A stretch of 7,709 nt of DNA from Alkaliphilus sp. Its GTDB lineage: Bacteria; Bacillota; Clostridia; Peptostreptococcales; Thermotaleaceae. The DNA is taken from contig JAGXRU010000128.1 in assembly GCA_018335765.1 (NCBI GenBank), forward strand, positions 1 to 7,709, read 5' to 3'. The notes beneath the pieces are model-generated. The model saw only the letters and a program-made list of their open reading frames with translations. It did no database searches and had not been told where the DNA came from. The position numbers and the translations under genes are program-made. Positions 1-5,298 of this stretch are shown piece after piece. Every line of letters begins with the position of its first letter. The stretch's first letter is position 1.

Positions 1-2
1 AT

Positions 3-359
3 CTGTTCTCTCGTATTGTGGCAATAACTGATACATATGATGCTATGACTTCTAATAGGGTCTACAGAAGCAAGGTTAGTAATGCACAGGCATTAGAATT
101 TCTTGTTGGTATGGGGAATTTCCACTATGATTCTGATTTAGTTAAAACTTTCATGAAACATATTAATATTTATCCAGTGGGTTCAATCGTTAAGCTAAGC
201 AATGGACAAAAGGCAATAATTATTGATAATAACAAGGGTGCACCAACTAGACCTGTGGTAAGGATTTTTCCTACAGTAGAGGGCATAAAAAATAATTTCG
301 AAGAAATTGATCTTCAAAAGAAATTGAATATTATTATAACGGAAGTCTGTGACGAATAA
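3..359 (+). CDS. HD-GYP domain protein, C-terminal part (5' end outside window)
   Basis: The reading frame is open from the left edge (first full codon at base 3) to TAA at 357-359, giving 118 visible residues. The segment VAITDTYDAMTSNRVYR matches the conserved block that follows the HD-GYP catalytic motifs (D-x-YDAMTS-x-R-x-YR). The next part, containing YPVGSIVKLSNGQ and PTRPVVRI, is the typical C-terminal extension of clostridial HD-GYP proteins. Characterised members hydrolyse cyclic-di-GMP with a di- or tri-metal centre and are usually cytosolic or attached to a sensor domain. The catalytic HD and GYP residues and any sensor domain lie upstream of the window, so activity cannot be judged. 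The GTG at 18 is an internal Val codon, not a start, because the homologous block continues upstream of it. The gene converges on the lipoprotein gene with only 41 bases between stops, and no convincing terminator is seen there. Confidence 0.85.
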   Translation: MFSRIVAITDTYDAMTSNRVYRSKVSNAQALEFLVGMGNFHYDSDLVKTFMKHINIYPVGSIVKLSNGQKAIIIDNNKGAPTRPVVRIFPTVEGIKNNFEEIDLQKKLNIIITEVCDE

Positions 360-400
360 TTCCTATAGATGGTATCATATCATCATTGGTGTTTAAATTG

Positions 401-1360
401 TTATATAGAACCCAACAAATCATCCTTCATCAATATAATATTTTTCATCGTTATCGCAGCGTTAATTTTAATTAAATTTATATCCTTTTTTTCCAAGGAC
501 TTTTGGAGATTAGCAAGTGAAGCGTCAAATTTTTCGGCAGTTGATTTCGCCTTTTTTTCAATGAGATCTGTTTTAATGTTTTGGCTCTGTTCTTTTATTT
601 GGTTAAGACTTTCTTGAGCCTGAGGATAATTTTCTACGGCTGCATTAAGAACCACATCTCTTAAATGATATTTTAAAACAAAAATAGTAGGAGGAATATC
701 TTTTTTATAGAAAGCCATAAATTTAGGGAGAAATGAAGTCAATTTATTGGCAGTGGTAATGGCTCCAAAATAATTTTTGCTAATAGCCAGATTAGTCAGT
801 TTGTCCATGTTATCTTCAAATTCGGTCAGAATTTCTGGAGAAACAGTCTGTTTAATCAATAACGGTTCTAAGACATTCCATTTGTCATGAAGTCCCCTGG
901 TGGTGGTATTAATACTTTTCCATGTTTCTGCAATGTCTTTAGGCGGTTTATCCTCCTTTTTATCTTCAGGTGAAGTTTTTTCTTTATTAAGTATTTCCGT
1001 AAGTATGCTATCTTCGATTGTCATAGGCTTTGGTTGTTCTTGGGGAGAACTAGCTTTGGGTTTTGATTCGGATTCTTGACCTAATTCTTCTCCAATTTCT
1101 GCCATTTGGATTTTTTCTATTTTAGATTTCTCTTCTATTTTTTCTTTTTGGATTATGACCCTCTCGAAATATGGGATTTTGTCAGCCAATGTCATTATTT
1201 TTAATATATCTTTTTCAATTTCCTCAATCACTTTCGGCATTTCAGGAAGTGTATCTTCAGGCTTTGGTGCTGGCTTCTGAGGTTTTTCTCCACATGCAGG
1301 CAACAAAATTATTAAGAAAAAAGCAATCATGAAAATGCGTATTTTTTTTATTGATTTCAT
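401..1360 (-). CDS. Predicted lipoprotein of unknown function
   Basis: This 319-residue protein starts with a positive n-region (MKSIKKIR), a hydrophobic stretch at about residues 9-20 and a lipobox LPAC with Cys23. It should therefore be cleaved by signal peptidase II and lipid-anchored on the outer face of the membrane. Residues 24-45 are rich in Pro, Lys and Glu. Residues 45-145 are highly charged, with a probable coiled coil and a Pro/Ser/Lys linker near 95-115. From about 145 to the end the protein looks like an all-helical domain, with WKSINTTTRGLHDKWNVLEP as its most distinctive stretch. I do not recognise the family. The ATG has a Shine-Dalgarno AGGTGA at 1365-1370 on the minus strand. 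The gene lies 90 bases downstream of the nitroreductase gene in the same direction. No terminator separates them, so co-transcription is possible but not shown. Confidence 0.85.
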   Translation of the reverse strand: MKSIKKIRIFMIAFFLIILLPACGEKPQKPAPKPEDTLPEMPKVIEEIEKDILKIMTLADKIPYFERVIIQKEKIEEKSKIEKIQMAEIGEELGQESESKPKASSPQEQPKPMTIEDSILTEILNKEKTSPEDKKEDKPPKDIAETWKSINTTTRGLHDKWNVLEPLLIKQTVSPEILTEFEDNMDKLTNLAISKNYFGAITTANKLTSFLPKFMAFYKKDIPPTIFVLKYHLRDVVLNAAVENYPQAQESLNQIKEQSQNIKTDLIEKKAKSTAEKFDASLANLQKSLEKKDINLIKINAAITMKNIILMKDDLLGSI

Positions 1361-1371
1361 ACTATCACCTC

Positions 1372-1386
1372 GGAAATAGTATTTCC
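1372..1386 (-). other. Short hairpin abutting the lipoprotein ribosome binding site
   Basis: A perfect 6-bp inverted repeat (GGAAAT, 3-base loop, ATTTCC) ends one base upstream of the AGGTGA Shine-Dalgarno sequence on the minus strand. There is no T-tract, so it is not a terminator. It could affect ribosome access or mRNA stability, but a stem this short also arises by chance in AT-rich DNA. Confidence 0.3.
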
Positions 1387-1450
1387 ATCAAAGTATGAAT
1401 GAATACAGAAAGATAGTTGTGCAAATGCGAACTATTTTAGTAGGTGGAAG

Positions 1451-2089
1451 TTAATCTATGACAGTCATTACTTCTTCCAATGGTTTCCTTTTAGGACTTT
1501 TTAAATCAATGCTTTCAGGAATACCAATAGGTATTAATGAAGTCAAAAAATAACCTTCTTTTTTAAAGCCAAGAAAATCTTCGATTTCTTGGAAGGCATA
1601 TGAAGGACCTACCATCCAACAGGCACCATAACCTAAGGCTGAGGCTGAAAGCAATAGATTTTCAATGGAAGCGGAAATGCTTTGAATAGTTGGAGCGATT
1701 CTCGTGATATTCTGTATCTCTTCAGAAGAGGCATTTTTTAATTTTAATATGTCAACAGTGATATCTTTGTATAAACCTGCAAATACAAAAATCAGAACAG
1801 GTGCATTTTTAAAAATGGTATGATATGTCCTGAATTTAACTAACTCTTTTTTAAGATTTTCATCCTCAAGGGAATCAACAAGTTTAGAATTTTTATTTTC
1901 AACAATTCCTGCTATTTGCTGAATTTTATGTTTATTCTTCAATACAACAAAATGCCAGTTCTGAACATTTTTTGCGGAAGGAGCATAGGTAGCTGCTTTA
2001 ATTATTTCATCAATGTCATTTTGTGGAACGCTTTCATTTGTAAAATTTCGAACACTGTGTCTATTGTAAATAAAATCCAAGTTTTTCAT
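1451..2089 (-). CDS. Nitroreductase-family FMN-dependent oxidoreductase
   Basis: At 212 residues this is the usual size for the nitroreductase-like superfamily of dimeric FMN enzymes, which reduce nitro compounds, quinones or other acceptors with NAD(P)H. The FMN-phosphate signature RHSVRNF (residues 10-16; Arg10, Ser12, Arg14) is present. APSAKNVQNWHFVV (36-49) is the conserved A-P-S-A-x-N-x-Q-x-W-x-F segment. The helix region SIENLLLSASALGYGACWM (141-159), the strand IPIGIPE (187-193) and the closing KRKPLEEV (200-207) complete the fold. The physiological substrate cannot be read from the sequence. No ferredoxin domain is fused. The ATG is supported by a strong GGGAGG Shine-Dalgarno sequence (2095-2100, minus strand) five bases upstream. 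It is transcribed away from the membrane-protein gene and toward the lipoprotein gene. Confidence 0.93.
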   Translation of the reverse strand: MKNLDFIYNRHSVRNFTNESVPQNDIDEIIKAATYAPSAKNVQNWHFVVLKNKHKIQQIAGIVENKNSKLVDSLEDENLKKELVKFRTYHTIFKNAPVLIFVFAGLYKDITVDILKLKNASSEEIQNITRIAPTIQSISASIENLLLSASALGYGACWMVGPSYAFQEIEDFLGFKKEGYFLTSLIPIGIPESIDLKSPKRKPLEEVMTVID

Positions 2090-2123
2090 AAATACCTCCC
2101 AAAAGAATTAATGTCGTGTATAT

Positions 2124-2154
2124 ATTATATCCAACTATGTTAGACTTTGGTAAA
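2124..2154 (-). promoter_or_regulatory. Possible promoter for the nitroreductase gene
   Basis: On the minus strand a perfect -10 hexamer TATAAT (2124-2129) sits 35 bases before the start codon. A weak -35-like TTTACC (2149-2154) lies 19 bases further upstream, which is longer than ideal. The -10 is embedded in an alternating TA-rich stretch, so the match alone is modest evidence; its support comes mostly from position. Confidence 0.4.
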
Positions 2155-2215
2155 AAAAATCAAGGAATTATAGTAAATCAGTAACTCATATAATCAAGTC
2201 GCAGTTTTAAAAATG

Positions 2216-2245
2216 TTCGTAAAATTTTTCTGTATAAAGTATAAT
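2216..2245 (+). promoter_or_regulatory. Possible promoter for the small membrane-protein gene
   Basis: A perfect -10 hexamer TATAAT (2240-2245) is preceded, at 18 bases, by a weak -35 candidate TTCGTA (2216-2221). Transcription would begin near 2252, giving a leader of about 75 nt. That leader includes an imperfect hairpin (2261-2267 with 2274-2280, one G-U pair in RNA). The site is divergent from the minus-strand candidate at 2124-2154, so the region 2101-2325 is best read as a shared divergent control region. Confidence 0.45.
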
Positions 2246-2325
2246 AATATATGGAACTTATAGATGATAAATGTCGTCTAAAGTGCGATGATCATAAAGT
2301 ATTACCATCAGAGATGAGGTGAAAA

Positions 2326-2772
2326 ATGGTTTTCTCATTATCATTAGTAATACCGATATTTGTAGTTGCAGTAATTTTTTTAATTATAGCAGGAAGTAAA
2401 GGTGAATCAAAAGAAGGAGGAGAGCAAGTGATTAGAAATGTATATATATATTTGGTTTTATTTGCAACATTGATGATGGTCATTGGAGGGAGTGTAGCTG
2501 CATTTATGGCAGCAACAGACCTTATTTCGCCTGTATCATACCAACAATCTTTTGAAGAATTTAAGCGTTGGGGGGTAGAACAGAAAATTGCCGGAGAAGA
2601 GGAGCTTTCTGAAGCAGAAATAAAAGAAAGATATGATGAAATGGTGTTAGCAGAAAAGGAAAGACAAGTTGAACGGGCAAAGAACTCTCTGGTTAAAAGT
2701 TTTGGATGGATAATAATTCCTCTGCCAATTTTTCTGTATTTTAAAAGGTGGCTATCTAAGGGCGTGGTATAA
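2326..2772 (+). CDS. Small membrane protein, three predicted transmembrane segments (DUF5671-like)
   Basis: This 148-residue protein has hydrophobic segments at about 4-22, 38-62 and 125-139. Between the second and third is a charged, probably helical region (75-120) rich in Glu, Lys and Arg. The segment IRNVYIYLVLFATLMMVIGG followed by SVAAFMAATDLISP resembles proteins annotated with the uncharacterised membrane domain DUF5671. That assignment is from memory of the pattern and is tentative. No catalytic motif, signal peptidase site or metal ligand set is visible. The start ATG has a GAGGTGA ribosome site at 2316-2322 with short spacing. The gene appears to be a single-gene unit: a promoter-like sequence lies upstream and an intrinsic terminator lies about 90 bases after the stop. 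The function is unknown. Confidence 0.8.
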   Translation: MVFSLSLVIPIFVVAVIFLIIAGSKGESKEGGEQVIRNVYIYLVLFATLMMVIGGSVAAFMAATDLISPVSYQQSFEEFKRWGVEQKIAGEEELSEAEIKERYDEMVLAEKERQVERAKNSLVKSFGWIIIPLPIFLYFKRWLSKGVV

Positions 2773-2863
2773 GCAAAGAATAGAACATTTGAGAATATTG
2801 AAGAAATATTTTTCTTGAAGAATTTATGAAAGTTTTTTAATATTAAGAAGAAAGTAAAAAAAG

Positions 2864-2899
2864 ATACTGACCGTTTTAATAAAAGGGCAGTATTTTTTT
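2864..2899 (+). terminator. Intrinsic terminator after the membrane-protein gene
   Basis: A stem pairs ATACTG (2864-2869) with CAGTAT (2888-2893). It continues past one mismatch with C-G and T-A pairs toward a small AT-rich loop, and is followed by a T-tract (2893-2899). An A-run at 2855-2862 lies on the other side, so the hairpin could also stop minus-strand transcription. On the + strand it separates the membrane-protein gene from the acetyltransferase gene. Confidence 0.8.
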
Positions 2900-2931
2900 C
2901 TAATATACTGAAGTCTTTAGGGGGGAACAGT

Positions 2932-3510
2932 GTGAAAGAAACCAGATCAGGGATCATGAATAAAATCGAATTCACACCATTTCCATTTATCACAACAGAA
3001 TGTCTTGATTTAACAGAACTTGCATTAGAGGATGAAAAGGAAGTGTTTATACTCAAATCTGATAAAAAGGTGTTGCGATTTATGGATAGACCAAAGTCTA
3101 AAACAATTGAGGAAGCACGACAATTCATTAAATATATAAAGGATGGAATCATTAAAAATAAATGGATCTTATGGGCGATTAGAGTAAAAGGTAACGAAAA
3201 ATTAGTAGGAACCGTTTGCTTATGGAATATTTCTGAGCATGAATCCAGAGCAGATATTGGATATGAACTACTACCAAATTTTCATGGAAAAGGCATTATG
3301 CAGGAAGCAGTAGCTGTAGTGATTAAGTATGGCTTTGAAACCATGAATCTCTATTCAATAGAAGCCGTTGTCAATGCAAACAATCAGAAATCAATAAAAC
3401 TATTAAAAAGAAATCATTTCACTATAATGAAAAAGTTCAGAGAAAAATCTTCTTTTCAAGACAAAATTTCAGAAATGGAGATTTATGAATTAATGAACAA
3501 GAGATACTAG
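2932..3510 (+). CDS. GNAT-family N-acetyltransferase, RimJ/RimL-like
   Basis: This 192-residue protein fits the GNAT fold, whose members move an acetyl group from acetyl-CoA to an amine such as a protein N-terminus, antibiotic or small metabolite. The acetyl-CoA pyrophosphate-binding block (motif A) is visible as ADIGYELLPNFHGKGIMQEA (107-126), with the HGKG turn at 118-121. NANNQKSIKLLKRNHF (148-163) is the typical N-x-x-S-x-x-LLx-x-x-F region near the C-terminus. The N-terminal segment FPFITTECLDLTEL (18-30) occupies the place of the usual TERLxLRxL motif but lacks its arginines. The chosen start is GTG at 2932, eight bases after an AGGGGGG Shine-Dalgarno stretch (2919-2926). ATG at 2956 is an alternative with a poorer ribosome site, and homology begins only after it. 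No clear promoter lies between the preceding terminator and this gene, and no terminator follows it. The substrate is unknown. Confidence 0.88.
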   Translation: MKETRSGIMNKIEFTPFPFITTECLDLTELALEDEKEVFILKSDKKVLRFMDRPKSKTIEEARQFIKYIKDGIIKNKWILWAIRVKGNEKLVGTVCLWNISEHESRADIGYELLPNFHGKGIMQEAVAVVIKYGFETMNLYSIEAVVNANNQKSIKLLKRNHFTIMKKFREKSSFQDKISEMEIYELMNKRY

Positions 3511-3628
3511 CATTTAACAGTGATATTGCGATTTGATAGTTAGTGTGCATGTGAAACTAGATATTGATTAACAAAATTACATTATCATAAATTAAATAAG
3601 ATAAATTAAATACAATAAAAAAAATGCC
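3511..3628. other. AT-rich intergenic stretch with a 14-base-period direct repeat
   Basis: No gene or terminator is seen here. The 12-mer ATAAATTAAATA occurs at 3587-3598 and again at 3601-3612, followed by a run of eight A residues at 3617-3624. These lie just upstream of the -35 element at 3629, where an A/T-rich UP element would contact the RNA polymerase alpha subunit. Such a role is an inference from position and composition. Confidence 0.5.
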
Positions 3629-3657
3629 TTGACATAAGTTTGCATAAAAAATATAAT
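3629..3657 (+). promoter_or_regulatory. Consensus sigma-A promoter of the AspRS-gatCAB operon
   Basis: A perfect -35 (TTGACA, 3629-3634) and a perfect -10 (TATAAT, 3652-3657) are separated by exactly 17 bases, the ideal vegetative promoter arrangement. Transcription should begin near 3664, placing the whole T-box structure inside a leader of about 330 nt. A/T-rich sequence directly upstream may strengthen it. The promoter looks constitutive, so control would rest mainly on the riboswitch. Confidence 0.92.
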
Positions 3658-3694
3658 AATAAACAATAATAATTGAATATTTAATCAAAAGCGA

Positions 3695-3960
3695 CGATAA
3701 GAAGAGTAGATATGTGATGTAGTCAAAGCGAGTTGGTGATGGTGAAAGACCAATACGAAACATTTATTGAAGAACATCTTTGAGCTTCTAACTGAAATCC
3801 TTTTGGAGAGTAGACTTAGACGGTGCCAACCCGTTATTGTTTGGAGAGCATCGAAACTGTTTCTGTGCTTATTGAGAGAACTAGTTTAATAACTAGTTAA
3901 ATTGGGTGGTACCGCGAATAAACTTTTCGTCCCTTTTATTTAGGGATGAAGGGTTTTTTT
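3695..3960 (+). promoter_or_regulatory. T-box riboswitch with overlapping Asn (AAC) and Glu (GAA) specifier codons
   Basis: The elements appear in canonical order. The Stem I base pairs AGAAG (3700-3704) with CTTCT (3785-3789). The Stem I upper arm pairs GTTGGT (3732-3737) with ACCAAT (3749-3754). The specifier region GAAC (3772-3775) is followed by ATC. The Stem II/IIA-B region carries the conserved CCGTTA (3831-3836), with ACGG (3820-3823) paired to CCGT. Stem III is AACTAGTT, 4-base loop, AACTAGTT (3879-3898). The T-box core GGGTGGTACCGCG (3904-3916) exposes UGGU (3907-3910), which pairs with the acceptor end of uncharged tRNA. In the antiterminator, GGG (3904-3906) and GCG (3914-3916) pair with CCC (3931-3933) and CGT (3928-3930). 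The same bases are used by the terminator, so the two folds exclude each other. The triplet directly before ATC is AAC, as expected for an operon making Asn-tRNA. GAA lies one base upstream, as in the dual-specificity C. acetobutylicum leader. Confidence 0.93.
3923..3960 (+). terminator. T-box regulated intrinsic terminator
   Basis: A 12-bp stem pairs 3923-3934 with 3942-3953 (three G-U pairs in RNA) around a 7-base loop and is followed by seven T residues (3954-3960). Its 5' arm contains the CGTCCC bases needed by the antiterminator. It therefore forms when tRNA is charged and is avoided when uncharged tRNA stabilises the antiterminator. Confidence 0.93.
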
Positions 3961-3995
3961 ATTTTTGACTTATTTAAATAAGGAGGAGAAGTAGT

Positions 3996-5288
3996 GTGGA
4001 AAGAACATTTATAGACCAAATTGAAAAAGGCCAAGGTGAAGAAGTCTGTCTAAGGGGTTGGGTATTTAAAATTAAAAGCTTCGGAAAATTCGGTTTCGCT
4101 TTTTTAAGAGACAAATCAGGTATAGTTCAGCTGGTTATAGAGGATATGGAAATACTTCAAGAATTGAAGCTTGAGATGGCACTAAAGGTAATTGGAAGTG
4201 TTATGGAAAATGACAAAGCACCTGGAGGATTCGAGATTAGAGTTAGTAAAATCGAAATTGCAGGAAAAACATATTACGATTTACTTCCCTTTAGTATTAA
4301 CCAAAAGACAGTAAATGCTACTTTGGAAACAGAATTGGATTTTAGATATATAAGCCTGAGGAGACCTGATAGAAGAGCTGTATTTAAGATTCAGGAGGAA
4401 ATAGTTGAGGCTTTTAGAAACTTCCTAAGGGGCAAGAAATTTTCAGAAATACACACACCTAAAATTATTGCATCTGGCACAGAGGGCGGGTCTGAAATGT
4501 TTACAGTGAACTATTTTGACCGCAGAGCATTTTTAGCACAAAGTCCACAGTTTTATAAGCAAATGATGGTAGGTGCAGGCTTTGAGTCTGTATTTGAAAT
4601 TGGTCATGCTTACAGGGCAGAGCTGCACAATACATGGCGACATCTTAATGAGTATGTAAGCCTTGATGTAGAAATGGGATTTATAACTGACGAAGAAGAT
4701 TTAATGGATTTGGAAGAGGAGTTTATCAAATTTCTCTATAAGCATTTAAGGAATACTTGTCAAAAAGAATTAGACCTGTATAACACCCAATTAAAGGAAG
4801 TAGTGACTATCCCAAGAATTTCACTTTCTGTTGCACAAGAGATACTTCAGGAAGACTTTGGCAAGAAATCTCCAGTGGGAACACTAGATGCTGAAGGTGA
4901 AATAATCTTTTCAAAATATATTAAAGACAAATATAATAGTGATTTTGTCTTTTTAACAAAATACCCTGCATCAAAGCGGCCAATGTATACTATGCCTGAT
5001 GAAGGATTCGAAGGCATGACAAGAAGCTTTGACCTTATTTATAAGGGGCTGGAAATAACTACAGGTGGTCAACGTATCCATGATTATGAAATGCTAAAGA
5101 GTAATATGAAAAAATTCGGACTAGACCCTGAAGACTTTGGATTCTATGTGGAAAGTTTTAAGTATGGTATGCCCCCACACGGCGGTTTTGCCATAGGGTT
5201 AGAAAGGTTGACCATGAAAATATTAGGGCTAGAAAATATAAGGGAAGCAACACTATTACCTAGAGATAAGAATAGAATAATGCCTTAA
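3996..5288 (+). CDS. aspS: Archaeal-type, probably non-discriminating aspartyl-tRNA synthetase
   Basis: This 430-residue class IIb synthetase attaches aspartate to tRNA(Asp) and, in the non-discriminating type, to tRNA(Asn). An N-terminal OB-fold anticodon-binding domain (about 1-100, with LRGWVF at 19-24) precedes the catalytic domain. The latter shows the flipping loop GTEGGSEMF (161-169), QSPQ (182-185), motif 2 (FEIGHAYRAE to RHLNE, Arg207 and Glu209), and motif 3 (GGFAIGLERL, Arg404). It ends with LLPRDKNRIMP. The short length and lack of the roughly 150-residue insertion of ordinary bacterial AspRS mark the archaeal/AspS2 type. Pro76 in KAPGGFEI matches the non-discriminating state at the position of Lys85 in the discriminating Thermococcus enzyme. 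The second known position (Trp26 there, His in non-discriminating enzymes) is Phe24 here. The start is GTG, nine bases after AGGAGG (3981-3986). It is the first gene of the T-box operon, and gatC follows after 10 bases. AsnRS is a less likely alternative given gatCAB. Confidence 0.93.
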   Translation: MERTFIDQIEKGQGEEVCLRGWVFKIKSFGKFGFAFLRDKSGIVQLVIEDMEILQELKLEMALKVIGSVMENDKAPGGFEIRVSKIEIAGKTYYDLLPFSINQKTVNATLETELDFRYISLRRPDRRAVFKIQEEIVEAFRNFLRGKKFSEIHTPKIIASGTEGGSEMFTVNYFDRRAFLAQSPQFYKQMMVGAGFESVFEIGHAYRAELHNTWRHLNEYVSLDVEMGFITDEEDLMDLEEEFIKFLYKHLRNTCQKELDLYNTQLKEVVTIPRISLSVAQEILQEDFGKKSPVGTLDAEGEIIFSKYIKDKYNSDFVFLTKYPASKRPMYTMPDEGFEGMTRSFDLIYKGLEITTGGQRIHDYEMLKSNMKKFGLDPEDFGFYVESFKYGMPPHGGFAIGLERLTMKILGLENIREATLLPRDKNRIMP

Positions 5289-5298
5289 GGAGGAAACC

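Noticed and set aside
368..384. A 7-bp hairpin between the HD-GYP gene and the lipoprotein gene, considered as a bidirectional terminator.
   Set aside because: The loop is only 3 bases, the stem is AT-rich with a G-U pair, and no T-tract follows on either strand.
369..617. An 82-codon + strand open frame overlapping the 3' end of the lipoprotein gene.
   Set aside because: It is a shadow of the minus-strand lipoprotein gene, with no ribosome site and no recognisable motif.
2801..2816. AAGAAA/TTTCTT hairpin after the membrane-protein gene.
   Set aside because: It is a weak A-T-only style stem with no T-tract; the strong terminator at 2864-2899 explains the 3' end better.
2904..2909. TATACT as a -10 element for the acetyltransferase gene.
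   Set aside because: There is no acceptable -35 at 16-19 bases, and the implied start would fall almost on the ribosome binding site.
2292..3152. A 286-codon open frame on the minus strand across the membrane-protein gene, the terminator and the start of the acetyltransferase gene.
   Set aside because: It is antisense to two well-supported genes and to an intrinsic terminator, has a Ser/Phe/Leu-rich composition typical of reverse-complement AT-rich DNA, and shows no recognisable domain.
3557..3763. A 68-codon minus-strand open frame across the promoter and T-box Stem I.
   Set aside because: It lies opposite a clear promoter and structured leader RNA, and has a low-complexity hydrophobic translation.
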